Shown one piece after another: positions 24,955 through 34,039 of a DNA stretch of 64,000 nucleotides (position 1 is the first letter of the stretch; the number at the start of each line of letters is the position of its first letter). This DNA is from Candidatus Flexicrinis affinis (lineage in GTDB: Bacteria > Chloroflexota > Anaerolineae > Aggregatilineales > Phototrophicaceae): assembly GCA_016716525.1 (NCBI GenBank), contig JADJWE010000004.1, forward strand, positions 124,001 to 188,000, given 5' to 3'. The notes under the pieces were generated by a model. It did not search any database and was not told where the DNA came from. It saw nothing but the letters and a program-made list of their open reading frames with translations. The position numbers and the translations under genes are program-made.

Positions 24955-26190
24955 TCAGCTTCCGCGCAGGGGGAGAATCAAGTCCTTGGGCACATCGGTC
25001 AAGCTGACCAGCTCGCCGCGTTGGGTGACGATCAGCATGTCCTCGACGCGCACGCCGAACCCCTGATCCGGATAGTATAACCCCGGTTCGATGGTGATGA
25101 CGTTGCCGGGTGCAAAACGATCATCCTTCGACTGGTGGCTGATGCGCGGGCTTTCGTGCACGTTGAGGCCGACGCCGTGGCCGAGGCTGTGGACGTAGCC
25201 GACGTTGGTGCCGGGCTTGCTGCGCGAGGTCGGATGGCCGAGGCCCTCGAAGTAGTCCTGCACGGCTTCCTGCATCAGGTGAGTCGGCTTGTCGACGCCG
25301 AACTGTTCGAGCGCGATGTCGAACGCGTTCATCACCTGCTGGTACGCCTCGCGCACGTGATCGGGCGCGTAGCCGATGCACCACGTACGCGTCATGTCAT
25401 GATGGTAGCCGCCGCCGATTTCGCGCGGGAAGAGATCGAACACGATCGGCTGGCCGAGCTTCAGCGCCTGACGCTCGTCGCCGCGGCTGTGCGGGAAGCC
25501 GCCGTCACGCCCCTGAGCGAAGATCATCGCCGTGTCTTCGAGGTCGCGGTCGAGCAGCGCGCGCCGGACGAACCGCTTGACGTCGCCGATCGTCAGCGGC
25601 GTGCCGTCGTCCTTGACGACCGTTTCGCTGTCGTCGGCGCGATGCCGGCTGATGAAGTCCCACGTCGCCTTGACGACCGCGCTCGTGCGCTGAGCGACAG
25701 AGCGAATGCGCGTGATCTCGACGTCATCCTTGGTCGTGTAGGCGGCGTCGAACAGGGTGGGATTGAGTTCACCGACGAACGTGTACTGCGGGAACCGCTG
25801 GCGCAGGCCGTCGATCAGCGCCAGCACGACGTTGACGTCGTTGGTGCCGTACACGCCGATGCGGCCGTCGGTCATGCCGAGCTTGTCAAGGCACCCGCCG
25901 TAGAACAGCACCTGAGTCAGGGCGGTGTCGCCGTTGGCCTTCTCGCGAGCCGCCTCCATGCCCATCGCGTGATAGTCGTAGACTTCGAGGCCGGACGCGG
26001 CAGCTTCGGCGGTTTCCATGCCGTTGACGACCAGCACCGGGCTGTGGCCGGCGAGTTTGATCGCCACGCCGCCGGTGATGCGAACGCCGCCGGTCAAATA
26101 ATCCAGCGCCGGGCTGTGGTCATGGGCGGCGAACACCATCAGTGCATCCAGCCCGCGGTCTTGCATCAAGCGATCAATGTCGAGTTTCAT
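24955..26190 (-). CDS. M24-family Xaa-Pro peptidase
   Basis: A 411-residue metallopeptidase. An N-terminal creatinase-like domain (to about residue 165) precedes the pita-bread catalytic domain. All five metal ligands can be placed: Asp in VFDLFP, Asp in HHDMTRTW, His in HSLGHGVGL, Glu in ITIEPGLYY and Glu in VRVEDML. It should remove the residue before proline from peptides using two Mn or Co ions. It lies upstream of the DUF1385 gene (48-base gap) on the same strand and may share its transcript. Confidence 0.87.
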   Translation of the reverse strand: MKLDIDRLMQDRGLDALMVFAAHDHSPALDYLTGGVRITGGVAIKLAGHSPVLVVNGMETAEAAASGLEVYDYHAMGMEAAREKANGDTALTQVLFYGGCLDKLGMTDGRIGVYGTNDVNVVLALIDGLRQRFPQYTFVGELNPTLFDAAYTTKDDVEITRIRSVAQRTSAVVKATWDFISRHRADDSETVVKDDGTPLTIGDVKRFVRRALLDRDLEDTAMIFAQGRDGGFPHSRGDERQALKLGQPIVFDLFPREIGGGYHHDMTRTWCIGYAPDHVREAYQQVMNAFDIALEQFGVDKPTHLMQEAVQDYFEGLGHPTSRSKPGTNVGYVHSLGHGVGLNVHESPRISHQSKDDRFAPGNVITIEPGLYYPDQGFGVRVEDMLIVTQRGELVSLTDVPKDLILPLRGS

Positions 26191-26217
26191 GTGGTCGTAA
26201 CCTTATAAACGGTACTC

Positions 26218-26283
26218 GCAACCTAACCCCCCAACCCCTTCTTCCAACAGAGAGTGGGAGTCGCGCATCGCGCGGTGGGAGTG
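26218..26283. repeat. Decayed CCTCACCCC-family palindrome
   Basis: CCTAACCCCCCAACCCC...CAACAGAGAGTGGGAGTCGCGCA-TCGCGCGGTGGGAGTGAGG resembles the palindrome at 14378-14442 with many changes. GTCGCGCA/TCGCGCG forms a small internal hairpin. Confidence 0.45.
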
Positions 26284-26340
26284 AGGTCTACGGCCCATAA
26301 GTTTGGCGTGTCGAGGGCGTTTTGACGAGGGTCGAATTGG

Positions 26341-27627
26341 TCAACGGACTACGCGCAGGACGCGGTAGAGCGCAACGCAAAGGCCGATCAGGATGGCGGT
26401 GCGCGCGATGATCGAGAATGCGTAGATCGACAGCAGGCCAAAGTCGATCACCAGCGCAGATGGCGTGGCGATGCGTGAATACAGCACTGGCACTTCCAGC
26501 AGCGAGAGCGCGGTCAGGGCGAGGCACGTCAACACGCCGGCGCGATTGGGGAAGCACAACAGGGTGAGCGGCAGAACTTGCACGAGCCAATGCGGCGACC
26601 ATCCCTGCGCTTGCAGCAAGAACACCAGCAGCGCGAGCAGCGTGAACGCGACCAGCCCGCGGTTGTCACGGCGGCGCGTGCGCAGGAAACAGATTAGTCC
26701 GACGCTCAGGCCAAGCGCGATGCGCACGACCCCCGGCACGACCGGCGGACGGCCATACAGCCGGTCGGCGGCGGCGAGGTCATAGTGCAGCAGCACCGGA
26801 TCGTCGCCGGGGAAGGCAAAGTCGCCGGCCGACAGGTTGCCGTCGATTAGCGCCCACACGCTGCCGTAGCTCGCCTTGCGGAATTGGGCCGTCAGCGAGG
26901 TCAGCGTAACCTGCGGGTTCGGGTTTTCGATCAGCAAGACGCCATACGCTCCGGCGAACAGTATCGCCGTCAGCACGATCATCTGCGCGGCGCGCCAAGG
27001 CGGGCGAAAGCGCAGCGCGGACGCCACCAGCAGCGCCGGCGTGAACTTGACAAGCGCCCCGATCGCGGCTGCCACACCCGCCGCGCGGTCGCGATTCGTC
27101 AGCAGCAGGCGCAAGCCGAGCAGCAGCCAAAACGCCACCAGTGTTTCGAAATTCCAGAACAGTTGAATCAGCGGCAGGGCGAGCATGGCATAGACCCACG
27201 CCACCGCCACACCGGTCGGCCGGCCGTACAGCCGCGAGCCGATCGAGCGCACCAGCAGCAGGTTGGCGCAGTCGAACGCCAGCATGATCGCGCTGATGAC
27301 GGCCGTCCACACCGGGAAGTTGACGTTGGGCAGGGCTTGATAGACCAGCACGCTCAGCCACGCCCACACCGGCGGGAACTCGCTCCACCAATCGCGGAAA
27401 GGTAAGTCGCCGGCGGCGCTGAGCGCCGCCAGCGCGAAGTGATAGGCGCGGTCGCTGCCGGTGGTCAGGCCGCCGGTACCGAACGTCCCGACCGGCGGAT
27501 AGGCCATCATCAGGCCGACGCGTAGAAACACGAACAGCAGCAGCAGCACGCGGATGTCGGTGAGCAGCGCGTGGATCGTGATGCTGGGCGCGGTCGAGGT
27601 GTGGGGCGGTGATGTCGGTGGCTGCAT
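26341..27627 (-). CDS. GT87-like integral membrane mannosyltransferase-type protein
   Basis: A 428-residue membrane protein with about ten to eleven hydrophobic segments. The first outer loop holds GSDRAYHFALAALSAAGDLPFRDWWSEFPPVWAW, where Asp and the E-F-P-P-x-W motif fit the GT-C class (GT87, DUF2029) that uses polyprenyl-phosphate sugars. ALVKFTPALLV matches the conserved K-x-x-P motif of this class. No ribosome binding site precedes ATG 27627. Instead a perfect TATAAT lies 8 bases upstream on the minus strand (27641-27636), so the transcript probably begins at or next to the start codon. Confidence 0.75.
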   Translation of the reverse strand: MQPPTSPPHTSTAPSITIHALLTDIRVLLLLFVFLRVGLMMAYPPVGTFGTGGLTTGSDRAYHFALAALSAAGDLPFRDWWSEFPPVWAWLSVLVYQALPNVNFPVWTAVISAIMLAFDCANLLLVRSIGSRLYGRPTGVAVAWVYAMLALPLIQLFWNFETLVAFWLLLGLRLLLTNRDRAAGVAAAIGALVKFTPALLVASALRFRPPWRAAQMIVLTAILFAGAYGVLLIENPNPQVTLTSLTAQFRKASYGSVWALIDGNLSAGDFAFPGDDPVLLHYDLAAADRLYGRPPVVPGVVRIALGLSVGLICFLRTRRRDNRGLVAFTLLALLVFLLQAQGWSPHWLVQVLPLTLLCFPNRAGVLTCLALTALSLLEVPVLYSRIATPSALVIDFGLLSIYAFSIIARTAILIGLCVALYRVLRVVR

Positions 27628-27635
27628 GGCGCAAC

Positions 27636-27641
27636 ATTATA
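27636..27641 (-). promoter_or_regulatory. -10 box placing the GT87-like gene on a leaderless transcript
   Basis: TATAAT on the minus strand ends 8 bases before ATG 27627. The usual 6-8 base distance from -10 to transcription start puts the first base of the mRNA at the start codon. No clear -35 is seen. Confidence 0.5.
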
Positions 27642-27820
27642 CCGCCGGACAATAGTACCGGCGTGGCGCGGCGAACAGCCGTACGCGACGCGTCGGATTC
27701 GACCCGCGCTTCGTGCAGACACGATGGCTGTGGCGGCCGACATCCATTGCGCTTCTGCCCGCTGCGCGTTAGGTTCGATGCAGCGTCGCACATGGAGCAC
27801 GGCGTTGAAAGGTGGGGGCG

Positions 27821-28948
27821 ATGTTGGCGATTCGTAAACCGGTGCTGCGGGCGGATGCCGCACGGTATGTGCTGATTCTCACGCTGGCGTTCGCGCTGTG
27901 CGTCGTCGTGACGCGCGTCTATCTCGAACTCGCGGGTTATCCACAACTCGGAAACGAAACGTATCATTTCGCCCATGCGCTGTGGGGCGGCTTGCTGCAG
28001 CTTTTCGCCGTACTGCTGCCCCTGTTGTGTGTGAACCGCTGGATGCGCGACGTGTCGGCAGTGCTTGCCGGCGTCGGCGCCGGCCTGTTCATCGACGAGA
28101 TCGGAAAGTTCATTACGCAGCAGAACGACTACTTCTTTCCGCTCGCCGCCCCGATCATTTACGTTGCGTTTCTGGCGATCTTGCTGATCTATCTCGTCGT
28201 TCGGCGGCGTCAGTTGTCGACCGACGTTCATGCCGATATGTATTACGTGCTTGGCGAGCTGGAAGAAGTGCTGGAGGACGACCTGTCGGTGAGCGAGCGC
28301 GACCACCTCGTGGCCCGATTGCAGCGGATCACCGACGGGACGACCCGACCTGACGTCGCCAATCTCGCGCGCCACATCATGCAGTACCTGCAGGCGGACT
28401 CGATCGACCTGTCGCCCGACCGCATGACACCATCCGCGCGCATCGTCGCGGCGATTACGCGTTTCGAGAAGCGGTTCCTGCCGCGCCCAATCGCACGCGC
28501 CGTGCTGGTCGTGCTGTTTGCGCTGAGCGGCCTGCTGTCTCTGTTCATGCTGTACGTGTTGGCGACAGTGCTCGGCGGCGAGGGCGGATCGCTGCCCGAC
28601 GTGCTGCGGGTGATCGTCATGGATGCGGCCAACATCAACAGCGCCAACAGCCTCAGTTGGTACCTGATCCTGATTGGCCTCGATCTGGTCACCGGCGCGC
28701 TGCTGCTGGTCGCGATGGTGGCGTTTCTTATTCGGCGCGACGTGCTGGCATCCGCGCTGGGCATGATCGCGCTGGTGGTGACGCTCGCCTTCTCGAACAC
28801 GCTGTCGTTCTACTTCAACCAGTTTTCGGTGCTGTACAACAGCATCTTCACGTTCTTCATTCTGCTGATGCTGCAGCGATACCGTGACCGGTTCGTGGGC
28901 GAGCCTCTGCTGTCGGAGGCCGAGCCGGCGATCGCGCCGGACGACTAG
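27821..28948 (+). CDS. Conserved membrane protein of unknown function (DEIGKF motif)
   Basis: A 375-residue protein. Hydrophobic segments lie at about residues 15-35, 50-72, 75-95 and 110-128, then a soluble section of about 100 residues (acidic LGELEEVLEDDLSVSERDH), then four more segments at about 228-255, 280-305, 308-330 and 335-355. Before the second segment is HFAHALWGGLLQ and after the third GAGLFIDEIGKFITQQNDYFFP; paired His, Asp, Glu and Lys in or near the membrane look functional, perhaps metal or proton related. I have no function to offer. ATG 27821 is preceded by GGTGGGGG; a GTG nine bases earlier is also in frame. Confidence 0.65.
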   Translation: MLAIRKPVLRADAARYVLILTLAFALCVVVTRVYLELAGYPQLGNETYHFAHALWGGLLQLFAVLLPLLCVNRWMRDVSAVLAGVGAGLFIDEIGKFITQQNDYFFPLAAPIIYVAFLAILLIYLVVRRRQLSTDVHADMYYVLGELEEVLEDDLSVSERDHLVARLQRITDGTTRPDVANLARHIMQYLQADSIDLSPDRMTPSARIVAAITRFEKRFLPRPIARAVLVVLFALSGLLSLFMLYVLATVLGGEGGSLPDVLRVIVMDAANINSANSLSWYLILIGLDLVTGALLLVAMVAFLIRRDVLASALGMIALVVTLAFSNTLSFYFNQFSVLYNSIFTFFILLMLQRYRDRFVGEPLLSEAEPAIAPDD

Positions 28949-29156
28949 TATGCGTGGGCAGAGCGACGCCCCAGCCACATCGCGCGTCACTGCCCGGTAG
29001 GACGTCCGGCCTGATTTTCAGCGCGCATTGTCATAACTTGAACGCGGCCACAATCCTGTGCGCGTGCGGTTCGGGGTCCTGCGCTTCTCTGAAAACACGC
29101 GCTCCGATGGCACGCGCTCCCGTGTGGAAAAGCGCGTCGGGTCATGCTGCGTCCGA

Positions 29157-29185
29157 ATGACAAACAGGGCCGAAGTCTCTATCAT
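29157..29185 (+). promoter_or_regulatory. Sigma-70-type promoter of the small Cys-rich protein gene
   Basis: ATGACA (29157-29162, 5 of 6 to TTGACA), 17-base spacer, TATCAT (29180-29185, 5 of 6 to TATAAT). Transcription would begin about 25 bases before ATG 29217, leaving room for its GGAGGTG. Confidence 0.68.
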
Positions 29186-29216
29186 CAATACTAAGCCTTG
29201 GCTTGGAGGTGTCACG

Positions 29217-29501
29217 ATGTACGTGAAAATCAACCGCAATTTTTGCGACCACCAACTCGCCGTCTGCGAACAATGTTTGGGAAAGTTTCTTGCCAATCCG
29301 ATGGGTTACGAACGCCAGTGCTTCGAAGAAATCCGGGACGACGGCAGTCCGCTGCTGACCATCGACCTGCACACCGGCGAACGCGACATTCGCTTAAAAC
29401 TGACCGATGAGCAGCGCAAGTTGATGGCCGGCGAGGGGTGGGCGAAGTTCTTGAACTTTGCAGTGCCGATGTTCCGCGACAACGCCGACGACCCGAAGTA
29501 G
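29217..29501 (+). CDS. Small Cys-containing protein, unknown function
   Basis: A 94-residue protein with an unusually good translation start: GGAGGTG at 29205-29211, 5 bases before ATG, and a near-consensus promoter above it. The N terminus has CDHQLAVCEQCLGKF, a C-x7-C-x2-C set that with His could bind zinc; a fourth Cys follows in ERQCFEE. The rest is charged and soluble (TIDLHTGERDIRLKLTDEQRKLM). The expression signals suggest a well-made protein. I do not recognise the family. Confidence 0.7.
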   Translation: MYVKINRNFCDHQLAVCEQCLGKFLANPMGYERQCFEEIRDDGSPLLTIDLHTGERDIRLKLTDEQRKLMAGEGWAKFLNFAVPMFRDNADDPK

Positions 29502-29698
29502 TGACAGGGTCGGTGTATTCGCACCGCCAGTCGCTTTCTGGACGAGCGGTGATGTTGACGGTCCCCCGAAAGCGGGGCGGCGTTTGAGGCGTGCTTGGGC
29601 TGCGTCAATGCCTGTCGTGGAGGGCTGGCGACTGACCTCTGATTCCTGATCACCCTTCGCATCACAAGGTCTTGGTGGCGGGCAGCCGGCCAGCGTCC

Positions 29699-29704
29699 TA
29701 TAAT
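29699..29704 (+). promoter_or_regulatory. -10 box suggesting a leaderless MalT-like regulator transcript
   Basis: TATAAT ends 6 bases before ATG 29711, and no ribosome binding site is present between them. This is the spacing expected when transcription begins at the start codon. Confidence 0.5.
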
Positions 29705-29710
29705 CAACTC

Positions 29711-32437
29711 ATGTCTACGCCACTTCTGGCCGCGAAGCTGTACATTCCCCCGCCGCGGCCCACTGCGGTTGACCGCGCCCGCTTGATCGTTCAGCTGAAC
29801 GCCGGCCTGCACCGCAAAATGACGTTGATCTCCGCGCCTGCCGGTTTCGGCAAGACGACGCTGGTCAGCGCGTGGGCCGCCGGGTGTGGGCGCCCTGCTG
29901 CATGGGTGTCGCTCGACGAAGGCGACGCCGATCCTGCCCGCTTTCTCGCCTATATCGTGGCCGCGCTGCAAACCGTTCACGCCGGCCTCGGTGCAGACGT
30001 GCTCGAGGCCCTGCAATCGCCGCAGCCTCCGCCCATCGAGTCACTGCTTACCCTGCTGCTGAACGCTATCGCTGCGCTGCCTGCCCCGTGCGTGCTGGTG
30101 TTGGACGATTACCACAGCGTCGATTCGCAGCCGGTCGACGAGGCGCTTGCGTTTCTCGTCGATCACCTCCCTCCGAAGCTTCACCTCGTCATCGCCACGC
30201 GGGAAGACCCGCAGCTTCCGCTGGCCCGCCTGCGCGCACGCGGTCAGTTGACAGAACTGCGGGTCGCCGACCTGCGTTTCACAGCCGACGAGGCGGCGGG
30301 ATTCCTGACGAACGTCATGGGGCTGTCGCTCTCGCCGGAGGACATCAGGGCGCTGGAGAGCCGCACCGAGGGTTGGGTCGCCGGGCTGCAGTTGGCGGCG
30401 CTCGCGCTGCAGGGCGCCGTGACGGAGCGCGGGCAAGACGCCGCCCGATTCATCCGGTCGTTTTCAGGCAGCCATCATTTCGTGCTGGACTATCTGGTCG
30501 AAGAAGTGCTGAACCGCCAATCCGCACAGGACCAGACGTTCCTGCTGCGCACGTCGATACTGGACCGCTTGTGTGGGCCGCTGTGCGACGCCGTCGTCGG
30601 CGATTTGCCCGGCGACGGGCAGGCGAGGCTGGAACGGCTCGAACGCGCCAACCTGTTCTTGATCCCGCTCGACGGCGAGCGGCGCTGGTACCGCTATCAC
30701 CACCTGTTCGCCGAACTCCTGCGCGTGCGGTCGACCAAAGCGCAGGCCGCCGAGTTGCCGGCGCTGCATGCGCGCGCCTCGGTGTGGTATGAGCAGCAGG
30801 GCGAAGACGCCGACGCGATTCGGCATGCGCTTGCGTCCGGCGACATGGATCGCTCGGCCGACTTGATCGAGCGCGTTTGGCCGCAGATGGACGAGATGTA
30901 TCAGTCGAACACATGGATTCGCTGGGTGCGGGCGCTGCCGGACGAGGTGATACAGGCGCGACCGGTCCTCAGCCTCGGCTATGGCTGGGCGCTGCTCAAT
31001 ATGGGCGATGTGGACGCAGCCGAGGCCCACTTAATCGATGCGGAGAAATGGCTGGACGGGCGCGATCCGGATGAACTTCCGGCCGACGTAGTGGTCGTGG
31101 ACGAGAAGCTGTTCCGCGGCCTGCCCGGGGCGATTGCCGGCGCACGCGCCTACCGTGCGCTGACCATGGGCGATACTGCAGCGGCGCTCATCCACGCGAA
31201 GCGTGCGCGCGAGCTTTCGGCGCGAGTGGACGATCCGAGCTACCGGCAAGCGGTGGCGCTGACGGGGGTCGCGTATTGGGCCAACGGCGATTTGGAGATG
31301 GCCGATCGCGCGCTGGAAGAGTTCCGCACAACGATGCTGGACGCCGGCGTGATCCATGACGCGGTCGGCATCGCGTTCATCCTCTACGATATTCGGATTG
31401 CCCTTGGCCGCTTGACGGAGGCGCTCAAATCGTTCGACGAGGCGCTCGCCATCGCGCGCCAGTTGGGCGATCCGCCGCCGTTGAGCACGCAGGACATCTA
31501 CCGCGGTTTGGCGGCGCTGCACATCGAACGGGGCGAATTGGACGAGGCGGTGACCAACCTACACACCGCCGAGACGCTTGTGACCGTCAATACGCTCAAC
31601 GACTGGCCGTACCGGTTGGCGGTTACGCAGGCGCGCATGTGCGAGGTGACCGGCGACCTCGACGGGGCGCTCGAGCATCTGGAGGATGCCGAACACGAGT
31701 ACAAACCGTCGCCGCTGCCGAACGTGCGACCGGTCGCGGCACTCAAAGCGCGGGTATGGACTCGGCAGGGCAAGCTCACCGAGGCTGCCGATTGGGCGCG
31801 CACGTATGGTATAGCGGCGGACATGGATATCACGTATTTGCGCGAGTTCGAGGCCCTCACGCTGGCGCGGTTGTTGATCGCGCAGCACCGCGTCGATCCG
31901 CGCAACGGGACGCTCGACACCGCGCTCGAGCTGCTGGATCGCGTGCTGTGCGCGGCCGAGGACGGCGCTCGCGCTGGCACCGCGGCCGAATGCCTCATGC
32001 TGCGTGCGCTGGCGACTGCCGACCATGACGGCGCCGCCGCTGCGCTGAAGCCGTTCCGGCAGGCCCTCGAACTGGCCGAACGCGCCGGCTTCGTGCAGAT
32101 GTTCGTCGACGAAGGACCGCCGATGGTGCGCCTGTTGACCGAGGCCGACCGGCATGGGATCACGCCGACTTACACGCGTCGCCTGCTGGGCGCCTTCGAC
32201 CGCGGCATAGCCCACACGCCACCGTCCGCAGCGCAGGGGCTGATCGAGCCGCTCAGCGACCGCGAGATGGAAGTGCTGGAGCTCGTCGCCGCCGGCCTCT
32301 CCAACGCCGAGATCGCCGAACGGCTGTTTCTGGCGCTCGACACCGTCAAGGGGCACAACCGCCGTATCTTCGGCAAGCTGGGTGTGCAGCGCCGTACCGA
32401 GGCCATAGCCCGCGCCCGCGAACTCGGCTTAATCTAG
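29711..32437 (+). CDS. MalT-like (LAL) LuxR-family ATP-dependent regulator
   Basis: A 908-residue STAND-type regulator. The N terminus LAAKLYIPPPRP leads to Walker A APAGFGKTT, then Walker B VLVLDDYHSVD and a sensor region VIATREDPQLPLARLRARGQ, the typical MalT/LAL ATPase order. The middle (about 350-820) is a TPR-like helical sensor domain. The C terminus is a LuxR helix-turn-helix (LSDREMEVLELVAAGLSNAEIAERL...VKGHNRRIFGKLGVQ). Ligand binding should drive ATP-dependent assembly and activation of target promoters; the ligand is unknown. Possible targets are the small protein and oxidoreductase genes downstream. No ribosome binding site precedes ATG 29711. Confidence 0.87.
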   Translation: MSTPLLAAKLYIPPPRPTAVDRARLIVQLNAGLHRKMTLISAPAGFGKTTLVSAWAAGCGRPAAWVSLDEGDADPARFLAYIVAALQTVHAGLGADVLEALQSPQPPPIESLLTLLLNAIAALPAPCVLVLDDYHSVDSQPVDEALAFLVDHLPPKLHLVIATREDPQLPLARLRARGQLTELRVADLRFTADEAAGFLTNVMGLSLSPEDIRALESRTEGWVAGLQLAALALQGAVTERGQDAARFIRSFSGSHHFVLDYLVEEVLNRQSAQDQTFLLRTSILDRLCGPLCDAVVGDLPGDGQARLERLERANLFLIPLDGERRWYRYHHLFAELLRVRSTKAQAAELPALHARASVWYEQQGEDADAIRHALASGDMDRSADLIERVWPQMDEMYQSNTWIRWVRALPDEVIQARPVLSLGYGWALLNMGDVDAAEAHLIDAEKWLDGRDPDELPADVVVVDEKLFRGLPGAIAGARAYRALTMGDTAAALIHAKRARELSARVDDPSYRQAVALTGVAYWANGDLEMADRALEEFRTTMLDAGVIHDAVGIAFILYDIRIALGRLTEALKSFDEALAIARQLGDPPPLSTQDIYRGLAALHIERGELDEAVTNLHTAETLVTVNTLNDWPYRLAVTQARMCEVTGDLDGALEHLEDAEHEYKPSPLPNVRPVAALKARVWTRQGKLTEAADWARTYGIAADMDITYLREFEALTLARLLIAQHRVDPRNGTLDTALELLDRVLCAAEDGARAGTAAECLMLRALATADHDGAAAALKPFRQALELAERAGFVQMFVDEGPPMVRLLTEADRHGITPTYTRRLLGAFDRGIAHTPPSAAQGLIEPLSDREMEVLELVAAGLSNAEIAERLFLALDTVKGHNRRIFGKLGVQRRTEAIARARELGLI

Positions 32438-32448
32438 TTCCGTCATCT

Positions 32449-32595
32449 GCGGAGGCTTCGCCTCCACGCCTGTCTGGCCCAAACGGCTTGCGCCCTCTGG
32501 ACTCCCGTTTCTGCGGTTCGATGCCGTTCCCAGCATCGAACCGTGGGTAACGAGGTGCAGGAGTGCAAACTCCTGCCGGGGTTTGGGGCCGCGCC
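32449..32595 (-). repeat. Multi-hairpin repeat copy 4 (full length)
   Basis: It starts 12 bases after the regulator stop codon. In plus-strand order: GGAGGCTTCGCCTCC, GGC-TTGC-GCC next to CTGGACTCCC, an 11-bp hairpin (arms 32514-32524 and 32533-32543, loop of 8), GTAACGAGG, GCAGGAG-TGCAAA-CTCCTGC (32557-32576), then GGGGTTTGGGGC. Order and flanks match the reverse complement of copy 5 at 45.1 kb almost throughout, but the central hairpin shares no sequence with it. On the minus strand the small hairpin is closed by GCAA, a GNRA loop. Confidence 0.85.
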
Positions 32596-32714
32596 ACAAC
32601 AACACTTCAAACGACACTTCGGTGTCTATTCGACAACACCTCAGCGCCGGTACGCTGTAGGTATAGCAAGGAGATGGCATCGAGGGTTCGACCCGCCGAC
32701 ACGGACACGAGGAC

Positions 32715-32975
32715 ATGGTACCCACGCACACCCCGCAGTACGACACCGACCGCGACACGGTCTATCAGATCCGGCTTGACGGCCATCTGACCGACAACTG
32801 GAGCGACTGGTTCGAGGGGCTGAGCATCACGCTGGAGGAAGGCGGCGAAACGCTGCTGACCGGGCGTGTGGCCGATCAAGCGACACTGTTCGGCCTGCTG
32901 CGCAAGGTGCGCGACTCCGGCCTGAAACTCCTGTCTGTGACCCGCGTAGAGTCGAAAACGAACGATGCCGAATAG
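32715..32975 (+). CDS. Small conserved protein found beside dehydrogenases
   Basis: An 86-residue soluble protein: YQIRLDGHLTDNWSDWFEGLSITLEEGGETLLTGRVADQATLFGLLRKVRDSGLKLLSVTRVE. The pattern H-L-x-x-x-W-x-x-W-F-x-G-L followed by L-x-G-x-V-x-D-Q-A-x-L-x-G-L-L-x-K-V is one I associate with small proteins common in Chloroflexota and Actinobacteria and often placed in front of oxidoreductase genes, as here (19 bases before the next start). Function unknown; an accessory or regulatory part for the dehydrogenase is possible. GAGG lies only 2 bases from ATG, so initiation may be weak. Confidence 0.75.
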   Translation: MVPTHTPQYDTDRDTVYQIRLDGHLTDNWSDWFEGLSITLEEGGETLLTGRVADQATLFGLLRKVRDSGLKLLSVTRVESKTNDAE

Positions 32976-32994
32976 CCCGAAGAGAGGGAACCCC

Positions 32995-33990
32995 ATGAAA
33001 GCTGTTGTGTACACCGAGTTCGGATCGCCGGACGTGCTGCATGTGAGTGGTGTCGAGAAGCCGACGCCGAAGGATAACGAAGTGCTGGTGCGCGTTCACG
33101 CCACCACGGTCAATTTTGGCGACCTGATCGCGCGTAATATGTCGGCGTGGTCGCCGGCACGGTTCACGATGCCGTTCCTCTTCTACGTTCCGACGCGCTT
33201 CGCGTTCGGTCTGCGCCGGCCGACGAAGTCGATCCTCGGCAGCGAATATGCCGGTGTGATCGAGGGCGTCGGCAAGGACGTGACACGCTTCAAGGCGGGC
33301 GATAAGGTGTTCGGCTACCGCGGGCAGACGATGGGCACCTACGCCGAATACATCACCGCGCCAGAGGACAGCCCGATCGCGCCGATGCCGTCCAATATGA
33401 CGTTCGAGGAAGCGGCGAGCATCCCGTACGGCGCGATCACGGCGCTGAACCTGCTCAAGAAGGCCAACATTCAGCCCGGGCAAAAGGTGCTGATCAACGG
33501 CGCATCCGGTAGCATTGGTTCGGCAGCGATGCAGCTCGCCAAGCACTACGGCGCAGAGGTCACGGGTGTGGCCGGTAGCAAGCGCATCCCGATGCTGGAA
33601 GCGTTGGGCGCGGACAAGACGATCGACTACACTCGTGAGGACTTCACGGCCCGCGGCGAGCAGTACGACTTGATCCTCGACGTGATCCGCAAAAGCTCGT
33701 TTGAGAAGGCCAAGCGTGCGCTGACACCGAACGGGATCTACATGCTGGCGAGCTTCAAGATGAAGCAGGTGTTTCAGATGCTGCGCACCCGCTTCACCGG
33801 CGGCAAGCAGGTGATTTGCGCGCTGGCGTTCGACAAGCCGGGGGATTTGGACGTCATCAAGGAGCTGATCGAAGCCGGCGCGCTCAAGTCGGCCGTTGAT
33901 CGCAGCTTCCCGCTCGAGCAGGCTGCCGCCGCGCACCGCTACGTCGAGTCCGGTGATCGCACGGGCAGCGTCGTCCTCGCCGTGGCCTAG
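32995..33990 (+). CDS. Zinc-independent quinone oxidoreductase-type MDR dehydrogenase (copy 1)
   Basis: A 331-residue medium-chain dehydrogenase/reductase. The GroES-like domain starts MKAVVYTEFGSPDVLHV and has VRVHATTVNFGDLIARN, where quinone reductases replace the zinc-binding Cys of alcohol dehydrogenases. A Rossmann motif VLINGASGSIGSAAMQLAKHYGAEVTGV binds NADPH. It likely reduces quinones or enones. GAGGG is 6 bases upstream. The next gene is a paralogue. Confidence 0.85.
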   Translation: MKAVVYTEFGSPDVLHVSGVEKPTPKDNEVLVRVHATTVNFGDLIARNMSAWSPARFTMPFLFYVPTRFAFGLRRPTKSILGSEYAGVIEGVGKDVTRFKAGDKVFGYRGQTMGTYAEYITAPEDSPIAPMPSNMTFEEAASIPYGAITALNLLKKANIQPGQKVLINGASGSIGSAAMQLAKHYGAEVTGVAGSKRIPMLEALGADKTIDYTREDFTARGEQYDLILDVIRKSSFEKAKRALTPNGIYMLASFKMKQVFQMLRTRFTGGKQVICALAFDKPGDLDVIKELIEAGALKSAVDRSFPLEQAAAAHRYVESGDRTGSVVLAVA

Positions 33991-34039
33991 CCGCCACGCA
34001 CACCCGCACCGCCACGCGTCGTACTGGGGAGGAAGCCTC

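Noticed and set aside
26780..28990. A 736-codon open frame on the minus strand
   Set aside because: It overlaps the GT87-like gene in another frame and the membrane protein gene on the opposite strand. The product is rich in His, Gln and Arg and low in hydrophobic cores, as expected of an antisense shadow.
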